Positions 1 to 11,100 of a DNA stretch of 64,000 nucleotides are shown piece by piece (position 1 is the stretch's first letter; each line of letters opens with the position of its first letter). Both the position numbers and the translations under genes were made by a program. The notes below the pieces were generated by a model. The model was not told the origin of the DNA. It made no database searches and saw nothing but the letters and a program-made list of their open reading frames with translations. The stretch comes from Burkholderia sp. D-99 (lineage in GTDB: Bacteria; Pseudomonadota; Gammaproteobacteria; Burkholderiales; Burkholderiaceae), in assembly GCF_011605345.1 (NCBI RefSeq), contig NZ_JAAOXM010000008.1:186001-250000 (forward strand), read 5' to 3'.

Positions 1-2322
1 GGGCCCGAACGCGGTCGACAGGCTCGTGAAGAACGTATAGCTCTGCTTGAGCGCGCCGCCACCGATCTGCTGCCCGCTCGACCAGACGTTGCCGACTTCC
101 GCGCTGGCACCCACCGACAGCGCCTTGATCGGCGACGCGTTGAACGTCATCAACTGGTTCATATAGGTCACCTGCGCGTACGCGAGCTCGTTGCCGTTCA
201 ACTGGTCGGCCGCATACGCGGACAGGTGCTGGAAGCCGCCGAGCGTGAAGTTGAACGCGTTGATCAGGTTGGTGCCACCGATGCTCTTGCCGCCTTCGAT
301 CGTCGCGCTGATGCTGTGGCGGCCGAACTGCTGCGCCACCATCGCCTTGCCGTAGATCTCGGTGTAGGGCGCGTTGTTGATGCTGTCGTCGAATTGGTTC
401 GCCGAGCCCCCGTTGCGCGATACCAGCGAGCGCTCGACGCGCAACTCGGTGAAATAGCCCTTGCGCGGGAACAGCGGATCGTCGAGCTGGTCGATGACGA
501 GCCGCGCACGCGCGATCAGCGCCTGCGACGTGAAGCTCGACCACAGCAGCGTCTGGCCGCTGCCGTCGTCGAACGGCAGGTTGTAGGTCGGCGAGCCGTG
601 CCCGGTCACGTACCCGACGCCGATCCGGAAATCGCCGAGCCGCGCGATCGGCAGGCCGAGATCGAGCCCGGCGCGTGCGGTCTGCATCAGGTACTGCGTG
701 ATCTTCACGTCGCCGCTGTCGTCGTACAGGTTCGCGTAGCGGCGCTGGTATTCCGCGTAGGGCGACAGATAGACGCCGTAAGCCATCGACAGCGGCTGGC
801 GGAACTCGATGCGCGCCGATTGCAGGTCGCTGCCGATCGTCGTGTCCGCGCGGAATTCGAGCCCCGATTCGGTGAGCCACGGCCGCCGGTAGCCGACGTG
901 CAGGCGGAAGCCGCCCTCGTCGGTCGAACTGCTCGACATGCCGAGCCCGAACAGCAGGAAGTTCGGACCCCAGTATTTCTCGCGCGCGTCGATCTCGAGC
1001 ACGTTCTCGTCGCCGTGGCTCACGATCTGCTGCGTGACGCTCTCGAAGTTGCCGCCCGTCGTGAGGCCGAGCAGATCCTGGCTGACGGTATTCGGATCGT
1101 ACGTGTCGCCGGGCTTCACGTGCAGCGCGTTGCTGACGACCCGCTTCGGCACGCCGCCGGAGGTCTTGATGTCGATGCGCGTGATCCGGATCGGCGGCGG
1201 CAGCGGCTGTGCGTGCGCAGACCGGTAGGCCTCATATTGTTCCGGCGTGAGCGCGAAGCGCTGCAGTTTCGGCAGCGCCGCGGTCGCGGCGGCCGCGCCG
1301 GCGGCGATCGCCTTCTTCGCGTTCTGGAAATCGGTAAACGCGAGCGAGCCGAGATCCGGCGTGAGCAGCACGTCCTGCGCGTCGAGCTGCTTGCGCTGGG
1401 CGGTCACGTTCTGGCGGATCAGGATGCCGACCATCTGCTGCATCACGTCGGCGGGCGACGCGAGCGCGTCGAGCGGGCGCAGTTGCGAGCCGATGTCGAC
1501 CGCGATCACGACGTTCGCACCCATCTGCCGCGCGGTGTCGACGGGCAGGTTGCTGACGAGCCCGCCGTCCACCAGCGCGCGCCCGTTGATCTCGGCCGGC
1601 GCGAACAGGCCCGGCATCGCCATGCTCGCGCGGATCGCGAGCGGCAGCGAGCCGTGGTCGAGCACCACCATCTGGCCCGTCTGCAGGTCGGTCGCGACCG
1701 CGCGGTACGGGATCGGCAGGCGGTCGAACGGCTGGTTGGTCGGCACGGCGGCCGTCCAGTTCGCGAGCAGCGCCTGCAGCCGGTTGCCCTGCACGAGGCC
1801 GACCGGCGCCTTCACGCCTTTCTTGCCGAAGCCGAGCGTCAGCCCGTTGATGTACAGGCGTTCGTCCTCCCGGCTGGTTTGCGGCAGGTCCGCGCGGTCC
1901 GTCACGTCGAATGCGATGTCCGCGAGGTCGACCTCCGACAGCCGCTTCTGCATCTCGCCGGCGGCCATGCCGCTCGCATACAGGCCGCCGACCACGGCAC
2001 CCATGCTGGTGCCCGCAATGCAGTCGATCGGGATGCGGTTGTCCTCCAGCACCTTCAGGACCCCGAGGTGTGCGTAGCCGCGCGCGCCGCCGCCGGACAG
2101 CACGAGGCCGATCGACGGGCGGCCTGCCGGGCCGCCGTCGGCCTCGCAGGTGTGCCCGGAAGCGGCGGGCGTGGCCGCCGGCGCGCTGGCGGCGGGTGCC
2201 TGGGCGGTAGCGGATTCGGGGGCCGGCAGCGGTTGCGCGGCGACCGTGCAGCACCAGAAGGCGACGAGCGTCGTGCAAAGCGGGCGCACCCGCGCCCAGC
2301 GGAAGGAAACGGTCGCTGTCAT
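1..2322 (-). CDS. Patatin-like phospholipase with outer-membrane barrel (PlpD-like), partial
   Basis: Reads leftward and runs off the window with 774 codons visible, so the C-terminus is missing. An N-terminal export signal is followed by an Ala/Pro-rich linker (about 30-57) and a patatin domain. The patatin domain has the glycine-rich oxyanion motif GGGARG near residue 77, the nucleophile motif GTSMG (Ser106) and the DGG motif (Asp252), the Ser/Asp dyad of patatins. After about residue 350 come a POTRA-like segment and a surface-antigen/Omp85-type beta-barrel with alternating aromatic strands. This order is that of Pseudomonas PlpD, a type Vd self-secreted lipolytic enzyme whose barrel exports the patatin domain. 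The start is the ATG preceding MTATVSFRW. The barrel assignment is inferred from architecture. It is divergent from the MreB-like gene. Confidence 0.88.
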   Translation of the reverse strand, partial: MTATVSFRWARVRPLCTTLVAFWCCTVAAQPLPAPESATAQAPAASAPAATPAASGHTCEADGGPAGRPSIGLVLSGGGARGYAHLGVLKVLEDNRIPIDCIAGTSMGAVVGGLYASGMAAGEMQKRLSEVDLADIAFDVTDRADLPQTSREDERLYINGLTLGFGKKGVKAPVGLVQGNRLQALLANWTAAVPTNQPFDRLPIPYRAVATDLQTGQMVVLDHGSLPLAIRASMAMPGLFAPAEINGRALVDGGLVSNLPVDTARQMGANVVIAVDIGSQLRPLDALASPADVMQQMVGILIRQNVTAQRKQLDAQDVLLTPDLGSLAFTDFQNAKKAIAAGAAAATAALPKLQRFALTPEQYEAYRSAHAQPLPPPIRITRIDIKTSGGVPKRVVSNALHVKPGDTYDPNTVSQDLLGLTTGGNFESVTQQIVSHGDENVLEIDAREKYWGPNFLLFGLGMSSSSTDEGGFRLHVGYRRPWLTESGLEFRADTTIGSDLQSARIEFRQPLSMAYGVYLSPYAEYQRRYANLYDDSGDVKITQYLMQTARAGLDLGLPIARLGDFRIGVGYVTGHGSPTYNLPFDDGSGQTLLWSSFTSQALIARARLVIDQLDDPLFPRKGYFTELRVERSLVSRNGGSANQFDDSINNAPYTEIYGKAMVAQQFGRHSISATIEGGKSIGGTNLINAFNFTLGGFQHLSAYAADQLNGNELAYAQVTYMNQLMTFNASPIKALSVGASAEVGNVWSSGQQIGGGALKQSYTFFTSLSTAFGP

Positions 2323-2593
2323 GGTGGAAATACCTGGCGTGATCGGGCGTCTGAGGCCTGCCGGGAGCAGGCAAGACCGAGAGATTACCGTGTTTTACAG
2401 AGGCAATGCGAGAGGCTGTTGCGTAGCCGGATGTGTCCGGAACGGCACATTTGACAATTGCGTCGCGAAAAAATCATCGGAATTGCCTAAAGTATCGGAA
2501 CGATTTGCCGCTAAGTTTGTGATGGGGCGGCATGGACGCGCGGCGGAAATGCGGCGCGGCTGCCCCGCGCCCGTTCGATTACAAAGGTTTGAT

Positions 2594-3628
2594 ATGTCGA
2601 CACCGCTGTTCGGAAAGTTGTTTGCGCAACCCGTTGCGATCGACCCTGGAACGGCGAGTACGCGGATTTATACGCACGAACGCGGCGTGGTGCTGAACCA
2701 GCCGTCGGTCGTCTGCTTCCGCAAGGCCGGCGCGACCGACGCGCGGCCGACGCTCGAGGCCGTCGGCGAGCTCGCGAAGGCGCTGCTTGGCCGCGAACCG
2801 GGGCATCTCGAAGCCGTGCGGCCGATGCGGCACGGCGTGATCGCCGATGCGCACGCGGCCGAGCAGATGATCCGCAGCTTCATCGACATGTCGCGCACGC
2901 GTTCGCGTTTCGGCCGCCGCGTCGAGGTCACGCTGTGCGTGCCGTCCGATGCGACGGCCGTCGAGCGCCGCGCGCTGCGCGAGGCCGCGTTCGCGGCCGG
3001 TGTATCGGAGGTCGAACTGATCGAGGAATCGCTGGCGGCCGGGCTCGGCGCGGGGCTGCCGGTGACCGAGCCGGTCGGCTCGATGGTCGTCGATATCGGC
3101 GGCGGGACGACGGAAGTCGCGGTGATCGCGCTTGGCGGCATCGTCTATCGCGAGGCGATTCGCGTCGGCGGCAGCCAGTTCGACGCGGCGATCGTCAACC
3201 ATGTCCGCAACCTGTATGGCGTGCTGCTCGGCGAGCAGACGGCCGAACACGTGAAGCAGTCGATCGGCTCGGCCACCAGCGCGGTGCCGCGCCGGTCGAC
3301 GCGCGCGGTCGGGCGCAGTGTCGGCGACGGGCTGCCGCGCTCGATCGAGCTGTCCAACCACGATGTGGCGGACGCGCTGGCCGCGCCGCTCAAGCAGGTG
3401 ATCGGCGCGGTGAAGTCGGTACTGGAGAATGCGCCGGCCGAACTCGTAACCGACATCGCGAATCGCGGCGTGGTGCTGACGGGCGGCGGCGCGCTGCTCG
3501 CGGATCTCGAACGCCTGCTGTACGACGAGACGGGCCTCGTCGCCCGGATCGCCGACGAACCGGCCACCTGCGCGGTGCGCGGCGCCGGCGAGGCGATGGG
3601 GCGGCTCGCAATGTGCCCGGTCGACTGA
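2594..3628 (+). CDS. MreB-like actin homologue (paralogue-type rod-shape protein)
   Basis: Encodes 344 residues, close to the usual 347 of MreB. The actin-fold ATPase signatures are visible: phosphate-1 loop IDPGTASTRIY (canonical MreB has IDLGTANT), the EESLAAGLGAGLPV segment, the phosphate-2 loop VVDIGGGTTEVAVIALGG, and the adenosine motif VVLTGGGALL near the C-terminus. MreB filaments guide lateral cell-wall synthesis under the inner membrane. Housekeeping mreB normally sits with mreC, mreD and mrdA; none is here, and the N-terminal third is divergent, so this is probably an accessory second copy. The start follows an AAAGG ribosome-binding site 6-7 bases upstream. A longer in-frame extension to 2150 is rejected because it runs through the divergent promoter region. 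Confidence 0.9.
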   Translation: MSTPLFGKLFAQPVAIDPGTASTRIYTHERGVVLNQPSVVCFRKAGATDARPTLEAVGELAKALLGREPGHLEAVRPMRHGVIADAHAAEQMIRSFIDMSRTRSRFGRRVEVTLCVPSDATAVERRALREAAFAAGVSEVELIEESLAAGLGAGLPVTEPVGSMVVDIGGGTTEVAVIALGGIVYREAIRVGGSQFDAAIVNHVRNLYGVLLGEQTAEHVKQSIGSATSAVPRRSTRAVGRSVGDGLPRSIELSNHDVADALAAPLKQVIGAVKSVLENAPAELVTDIANRGVVLTGGGALLADLERLLYDETGLVARIADEPATCAVRGAGEAMGRLAMCPVD

Positions 3629-3887
3629 TTCGGGCCGTGCCGGGCCGTGCATCGCGGCGCGGCCATTCAGATTCTTTCGATCTCCGTAGATCTCTGTAGA
3701 CCTCCGCATTGCCTGCCCGCTTCGCCGGGCAAGCGTCTCCTGTCGACTTGCCGGACGGCCGGCTGCCGTTCGGCATGGGTTCGTCGCGTGGACACCCGAA
3801 CGCGCACCGTGCTAGCGTTACGCGCCCGTGCGGGGCCGGGCAAGCCGATATGCCCGGCGAGCTCGACGACCTGAGAGACCGAAAACC

Positions 3888-4547
3888 TTGAAAAACCACA
3901 CCAAACGGGGCTTCCTTGCCCGAACGGGCCGCCTGCTGGCCTTCGTTGCCTGCCTCTGGATCGTCGCAGCCGTTGCGCTCGTCGCGTACGGGATGCGGAT
4001 GCCGAGCGAGCCGGCTGATGTCGCCGTGATCTTCGGCAACGCGCTCGACGAGACAGGCGCGCCGAAGCCGGTGCTCGCCGCCAGGCTCGATGTCGGCGTG
4101 CGCTGCTACCGCACGGGGCAGTGCCCGGCGTTCCTGGTCAGCGGCGCGATCGACGGCCCCGGGCTGAACGAGGCGACCGCGATGCGCGACTATCTCGTGG
4201 CGCACGGCGTGCCGGCCGACCGGATCGCCGTCGACGACCAGGGCGACAACACGCTCGCGACTGCGCAGCACACGCTGGCTTACCTGCAGGCGCACGGCCT
4301 GTCGCGCGTGCTGATCGTCAGCCAGTACTACCACCTCGCGCGAGCGCGCCTCGCCTTCGAGCGCGTCGGCATCGCGCGGGCGAACATCTCCGCCGCGTAT
4401 CCGGGCCGTTTCCAGTTGCGCGACGTTTATTCGAGCTGGCGCGAAGTGCCGGCCTACGCGGTGTATGCGGTGCGGTTGTGGGTGAACCCCGATGCGCGGC
4501 CCGTCTCGTTCCGGCCGATGCTTTATCTGATGAGCCTGTTTTCGTAA
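3888..4547 (+). CDS. YdcF/SanA/ElyC-family (DUF218) membrane-anchored protein
   Basis: About 219 residues. An N-terminal hydrophobic segment (around residues 12-34) is followed by a DUF218 domain. It shows the family signature in order: AVIFGNAL, the FLVSGAIDG strand, an NEATAMRDYL helix, the NTLATAQHTL segment and the SQYYHLARARLAF motif. Members such as SanA and ElyC act at the cell envelope and affect peptidoglycan or envelope-carrier metabolism; the enzymatic role is not settled for most. I prefer the TTG at 3888, which has a GAGAG site about ten bases upstream and gives a normal signal anchor. A GTG at 3828 would add a 20-residue Arg-rich extension. No partner gene is close. Confidence 0.82.
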   Translation: MKNHTKRGFLARTGRLLAFVACLWIVAAVALVAYGMRMPSEPADVAVIFGNALDETGAPKPVLAARLDVGVRCYRTGQCPAFLVSGAIDGPGLNEATAMRDYLVAHGVPADRIAVDDQGDNTLATAQHTLAYLQAHGLSRVLIVSQYYHLARARLAFERVGIARANISAAYPGRFQLRDVYSSWREVPAYAVYAVRLWVNPDARPVSFRPMLYLMSLFS

Positions 4548-5170
4548 AACGGCCGTCGGTGCGGCGCACGCGATGGCGATCCGGATTGCGTGATTGGTGC
4601 AACGCGGAAGTTGACGCGATTGACGTAACGCCTGAAACCCCCGCTTTTATCGGTCGATTAACCGGGCACAGATTATCTGCGTCAGCGATTCGCAAGAAAA
4701 AATATAGTGCACATGGAATCCGTGTGGCGCCAATCGTGGCCGTGTATCGGTGTTTTCGCGGATGCGGTGATTCCGGTGTTTTTTGAGAAAAATCAAAAGA
4801 GCCGCGCGGGAAACATGCTGGATGCGGTCGGCGAGCATGCCTCGGCGGGTAAAAAATACACGATCCCGGGCCCCTGATCCGATGGGTAAACATCGACTGG
4901 AAAATGGCGTGAGTTTGATATAGCCTTGTCTGACAAAAAGCAGGGCAGTAATCAAACCAACCAGAAAGTCGCTGCAGAAAAACAAGGGGCTACCGTCATG
5001 TCATTCGACTAGTTTCGCGTTCGCAATCCAGGGCCGATTAAAAATTCATCCACGAATAAGCCGACGTCGCATTGCGACCGCCGGGGCGGATTATTTTGTC
5101 CGCGATTTTCTGCTGTTGGCCGCCCGGTGCGGCCGAGATACCAATACCAAAGCCAATAACGAGGGAAAGC
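4548..5170. other. Long intergenic region upstream of the autotransporter
   Basis: No convincing gene is seen in these 623 bases. The stretch from about 4600 to 5000 is clearly richer in A/T than the surrounding coding DNA and includes runs such as AAGAAAAAATATAG near 4693, so promoter elements of the autotransporter gene probably lie here. I could not place a -35/-10 pair with confidence. Confidence 0.5.
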
Positions 5171-8100
5171 ATGAATCTTGCGCGTTCGAAAAAAGCCGGC
5201 GAGCCGTTTCCGAGACTGCTGTTGCCCACGGGCGTTTTCCTGGCGCTGTCCGGCGCAGGCATTGTTCCCGCCTATGCGACCTGCAGCACGGCAGGCACGA
5301 CAGTGACCTGTTCCGGGATCGCGAACCCGCTGCAGCCGAGCTATTCGAACGCCGCCAACAACGTGCACGCGACGGTCAACCCCGGCGCGAGCGTCGGCGT
5401 ACTGCTCGGCGTCGGCGGCACCGCGATGTCGCTGACCGGCAACGGCGTCACGCTGACCAACAACGGCACGATCGACCCGTCCGCACTCGGCTCGGGCCTC
5501 GGCGTGCTGTCGAGCGGGGCCGTGGTCGGCAACGCGTCCGCGAGCGCGAACACCACCGTCGTCAACAACGGCACGATGAACGGCTCGACCGGCGTGGCGA
5601 TCAGCGGCGTGACGGGCATGGCGTTATCGGTCCAGAACGGTACCGGCGGCACGTCGAACATTACAAACACCGGCACGATCGGGTCCAACCCGCTGGTCGG
5701 CGCGACCCTCGTCGGCGCGGACGCCCCCGTGGTCACCGCATACGGCGGCGGCACGGTCAACATGAACAACAGCGGCACGATCAACGGCCGTGTATCGTTC
5801 GGCTCGAACGGCACGCCCGGGCAGGGCAATACGTTTACCAACTCGGGCACGATCAACGGCAGCGTGTCGTTGGGCGCGAACAGCAACAACACGTTCAATG
5901 CCATGACGGGCTCGTCGGTCAACTCGGCGGGCGGCACCGGCAGCGCGTTCAACATCACGGTCGGCCCGAACACGATGAACGTCGCGGCGACGGGCGTCGT
6001 CGACGGCGGCGCGGGCGGCAACAACACGCTCAACCTGCAGCAGCAGGGCGGCGGGCCGGCGACCGGCTCGATCAACAGCAGCAACTACATCAATTTCCAG
6101 CACCTGGACGTCGGCAGCGGTACGTGGACGCTGAGCGGTGCATCCACCGCGCAGGACGCGACGCTGAGCGGCGGCGTCGCGATCGTCGACAACAACGCGG
6201 GGCTAGGGACCGGCACGATCACGGGCAACGGCGGGGCGATCCAGAGCGCCAACTCGGCCGTCAACCTCAACAACAACGTGACGCTCGGCGCGGGCGGTCT
6301 CACGGTGCAGGGCGGCAACAATCTCGGGCTGTCCGGCTCGATCAACGGTAGCGGCAGCTTGACGCAGAACGGCACGGGGACGCTGACGCTCAGCGGCGCG
6401 AATACCTACTCGGGCGGCACCAACCTCAACAGCGGCGGCATCGTGCTCGGCAACGGCAGCGCGCTCGGCACGGGCACGCTGACCGTCGGCGGGTCAGGCA
6501 CGCTCGACACCAACACCGGCATGACGGTCGGCAACAACATCGCGATCAACACCGGTGCGACCCTCACGCTGGGCGGCAGCAACAACCTCGCGCTGTCGGG
6601 GCAGGTGTCCGGGGCCGGTGGCCTGACCAAGAACGGGGCCGCCACCACGACGCTGACGGGCGCGAACACGTATACGGGTGGCACGACGGTCAATGCGGGC
6701 ACGCTGGCGTTGGGCGCGGGCGGCTCGCTTGCGGCGACGGGCGCCGTGAACCTCGCCGGTGCGGGCGCCAGCTTCGATATCAGCGCGTCGGGGGCGAACC
6801 AGACGGTCGGCGCGCTGAGCGGCGTGGCCGGCACGACCGTCGCGCTCGGCGGCAACACGCTGACGATGGGCGATGCGACGAACCAGACGTTCGGCGGCAC
6901 GATCGGCGGCACGGGCGCGATCGTGAAGCAGGGCACCGGCACCGAAACGCTGACCGGTGCGAATACGTACACGGGCGGGACGACGATCGCGGGCGGTACG
7001 CTGGCGCTGGGCGCAGGCGGCAGTCTTGCGGCGGGCGGCGCCGTCAACCTGAGCGGCGCGGGCGCCAGCTTCGATATCAGCGCATCGGGTGCGAACCAGA
7101 CGGTCGGCGCGCTGAGCGGCGTGGCCGGCACGACCGTATCACTCGGCGGCAACGGATTGACGTTTGGCGACGGCACGAACCAGACGTTCGGCGGTTCGAT
7201 CACCGGTACGGCCGGCGTCACGAAGCAAGGTAGCGGCACCGAAACGCTGACCGGCGCGAACACGTACACCGGCGGTACGACGGTCAACGCGGGCACGCTG
7301 GCGATCGGCGCAGGCGGTTCGCTTGCGTCGACGGGCACGGTAAATCTGGCGAATGCGGGCACGACGCTCGACGTCAGCGCGTCGACCACGCCGCAGGCGA
7401 TCGGCGGTCTCGCGGGCGCGGCTGGCTCGACGGTCAATCTCGGCTCGAAAAACCTGACGCTGGGCGACGCCGGCAATCACACGTTCGGCGGCACGATCGG
7501 CGGCACGGGCGCGATCACGAAGTCAGGCACGGGCACGGAGACGCTGACGGGTACGAACACGTACACGGGCGGTACGACGATCGCGGGCGGCACGCTGGCG
7601 CTGGGCGCTGGCGGCAGCCTTGCGGCGGGTGGCGCGGTGAACCTGAGCGGCGCTGGCGCAACGTTCGACGTCAGCGGTTCAGGCGCGGCTCAGACGATCG
7701 GCGCACTGAGCGGCGTGGCCGGTTCGACGGTTGCGTTGGGCGGCAACGGATTGACGTTCGGCGACGGCACGAATCAGATGTTCGGCGGTGCGATCACGGG
7801 TACGGCCAGCGTTACAAAGCAAGGCAGCGGTACCGAAACGCTGACCGGCACGAACACGTACACGGGTGGCACGACGATCGCGAACGGCACGCTTGCGCTG
7901 GGCGCGGGCGGCTCGCTCGCGGCGGGCGGTGCCGTGAGCCTCACCGGTACGGGTGCCGGCTTCGACATCAGCGCATCGGGCGCGAACCAGACGGTCGGTG
8001 CACTGAGCGGCGTGACCGGTTCGAACATCGCACTCGGCGGCAACACGCTGACCTTCGGCACCGCGACGAACCAGACGTTCGGCGGTTCGATCGCCGGCAC

Positions 8101-11100
8101 GGGTGGGATCGTGAAGCAAGGCACCGGCACCGAAACGTTGACCGGCGCGAATACGTATACGGGTGGCACGACGGTCAACGCGGGCACGCTGGCGATCGGC
8201 GCGGGCGGTTCGCTTGCGGCGACGGGCACGGTAAATCTGGCGAATGCGGGTACGACGCTCGACGTCAGCGCGTCGACCACGCCGCAGGCGATCGGCGGAC
8301 TCTCGGGCGCGGCCGGCTCGGCGGTCAATCTGGGCTCGAAAAACCTGACGCTGGGCGACGCCGGCAATCACACGTTCGGCGGCACGATCGGTGGCACGGG
8401 CGCGATCACGAAGTCAGGCACGGGCACGGAGACGCTGACGGGTGCGAACACGTACACGGGCGGGACGACGATCGCGGGCGGCACGCTGGCGCTGGGTGCA
8501 GGCGGCTCGCTTGCGACGGGCGGCGCCGTGAGTCTCACCGGGGCGGGTGCCAGCTTCGACATCAGCGGCTCAGGCGCGGCTCAAACGATCGGCGCGCTGA
8601 GCGGCGTGGCTGGCGCGACGGTTGCGCTGGGCGGCAACGGATTGACCTTCGGTGACGGGACGAATCAGACGTTCGGCGGCGCGATCACGGGCACGGGCGG
8701 AATCACGAAGGCCGGCGCGGGCACGGAAACGCTGACGGGCACGAACACGTACACGGGCGGCACGACGGTCAATGCGGGCACGCTGGCGATCGGCGCGGGC
8801 GGGAGCCTGGCATCGACGGGTACGGTGAACCTCGCGAATACGGGCACGGCACTCGACATCAGCGCGGCGGGTGCGCCGCAGACGATCGGCACGCTGACCG
8901 GCGCGGCTGGCTCGACCGTGAACCTGGGCGGCAACACGCTGACGGCGGGCGGCAGCGCCAACGGCACGTTTGGCGGGGCGATTACGGGCACGGGCGGTTT
9001 CACGAAGGCCGGCACCGGGACCGAGACGCTGACGGGCGCCAATACGTATACGGGTGGCACGACGGTCAACGCGGGCACGCTGGCGATCGGCGCGGGCGGC
9101 AGCCTGGCATCGACGGGTACGGTTAACCTCGCGAACACGGGTACGACGCTTGACGTGAGTGGTGCGACCACGCCGCAGGCGATTGGCGCGCTTGCGGGCG
9201 CGGCTGGTGCGACAGTCAATCTTGGCGCAAACGGCCTGACGCTCGGTAACGGCGGCGGCAGCGCGACGTTCGGCGGCACGATCGCGGGTACGGGCGGGAT
9301 CACGAAGGCCGGCGCGGGCACGGAAACGCTGACGGGTGCGAACACGTACACGGGCGGCACGACGGTCGCGGGCGGCACGCTGGCGCTGGGCGCGGGCGGG
9401 AGCCTCGCGACGGGCGGCGCGGTGAGCCTGACGGGTACGGGGGCGACGCTCGATCTCAGCGCGGCGAGCACACCACAGACGTTCGGCGCGCTGAGCGGCG
9501 TGGGCGGGTCGACGATCGCGTTGGGCGGCAACGGCCTGACGTTCGGTGACGGGACGAATCAGACGTTCGGCGGCGCGATCACGGGCACGGGCGGAATCAC
9601 GAAGGCCGGCGCGGGTACGGAAACGCTGACGGGCACGAACACGTACACGGGCGGCACGACGGTCAACGCGGGCACGTTGGCGCTCGGCGCGAGCGGCAGC
9701 CTGGCGGCGACGGGCGCGGTGAACCTTGCGGGTACGGGCGCGACGCTGGACCTGAGCGCGCTGAACGGCGTCCAGATGATCGGCGCGCTGTCCGGCGTGG
9801 GCAACACGACGGTCACGCTCGGCGCGAGCGCGCTGATGCTCGGCAACGGCGGCGGCAGTGCCACCTTCGCCGGCGCGCTGACGGGCAGCGGCTCGCTGAC
9901 GAAAATCGGCAGCGGCACCGAGACGCTGACAGGCACGAACACCTACACCGGCGGCACCACGATCAATGCCGGCAAGCTGGTGATCGGCGCGGGCGGCAGC
10001 CTCGCGGCGACGGGCGCGGTCAACCTGACCACCTCGGGCGCGTCGCTCGACATCGGCGCGTCGGGTACGAACCAGACGATCGGTTCGCTGTCCGGTGTCG
10101 GCGGCACGAGCGTCACGCTCGGCGGCGGCACGCTCACGTTCGGCGATAGCTCGAACCAGACCTTCAGCGGCGCGCTCAGCGGCACGGGCGGGATCACGAA
10201 GGCGGGCAGCGGCACGGAAACGCTGACCGGCCAGAACACCTACAGCGGCGCGACGACGATCAACGCGGGCAATCTCGTGATCGGCGCGGGCGGCGGGCTG
10301 TCCGGCTCGACCACCGTCAATCTCGGCGCGTCGGGCACGGGCTTCACGCTGGGCGCGGGCGCGGGATCGCAGACGATCGGCGGGCTGGCCGGGGTCGCGG
10401 GCAGCACGGTGTCGCTGGGCACGAATCCGCTGACGCTGTCCGGCTCGGCGAACACGTCGTTTGCCGGCACGCTCGGCGGCGCAGGCGGGCTCGTGAAGAG
10501 CGGCACCGGCACGCAGACGCTGTCGGGCAACAACACCTACACGGGCGGTACGACGGTCACGGGCGGCGCGCTCGTGCTCGGCAGCAACGGCGCGCTCGGC
10601 ACCGGCGCGCTGACGGTCAGCGCACCGAGCACGATCGACACGACGACTGCGGTGAATCTCGCCAATTCCGTGACGGTGAACGCCAGCACGACGATCGGCG
10701 GCTCCGCGAATCTGACGCTGTCGGGCGTGGTGTCGGGCTCGGGCGGATTTGTCAAGAATGGCCAGAGCACGCTGACGCTGAACAACAGCAACACGTTCCA
10801 GGGCGGCACGGTGCTGAACAGCGGCTCGCTCGTGATCGGCAACAGCGGCGCACTCGGCACGGGCGGCCTGACGCTGAACGGCGGCAATGTCGCGCTCGGC
10901 GGCACCCAGCTGACGCTCGGCGGGCTCAGCGGCGCGAGCGGCGGCACGCTCGACACTGGCACCGGCGGTCTCACGGTCGAGGGCGGCGGTGCCTACGGCG
11001 GCACGCTGGCGGGTAACGGCTCGCTGACGAAGAGCGGCAGCAGCACGCTGATCCTGTCCGGCGCGAACAGCTACGCCGGCGGCACGACCATCAGCGCCGG

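Noticed and set aside
226-2454. A 742-codon plus-strand frame over the patatin gene
   Set aside because: Composition shadow; the minus strand shows catalytic patatin motifs.
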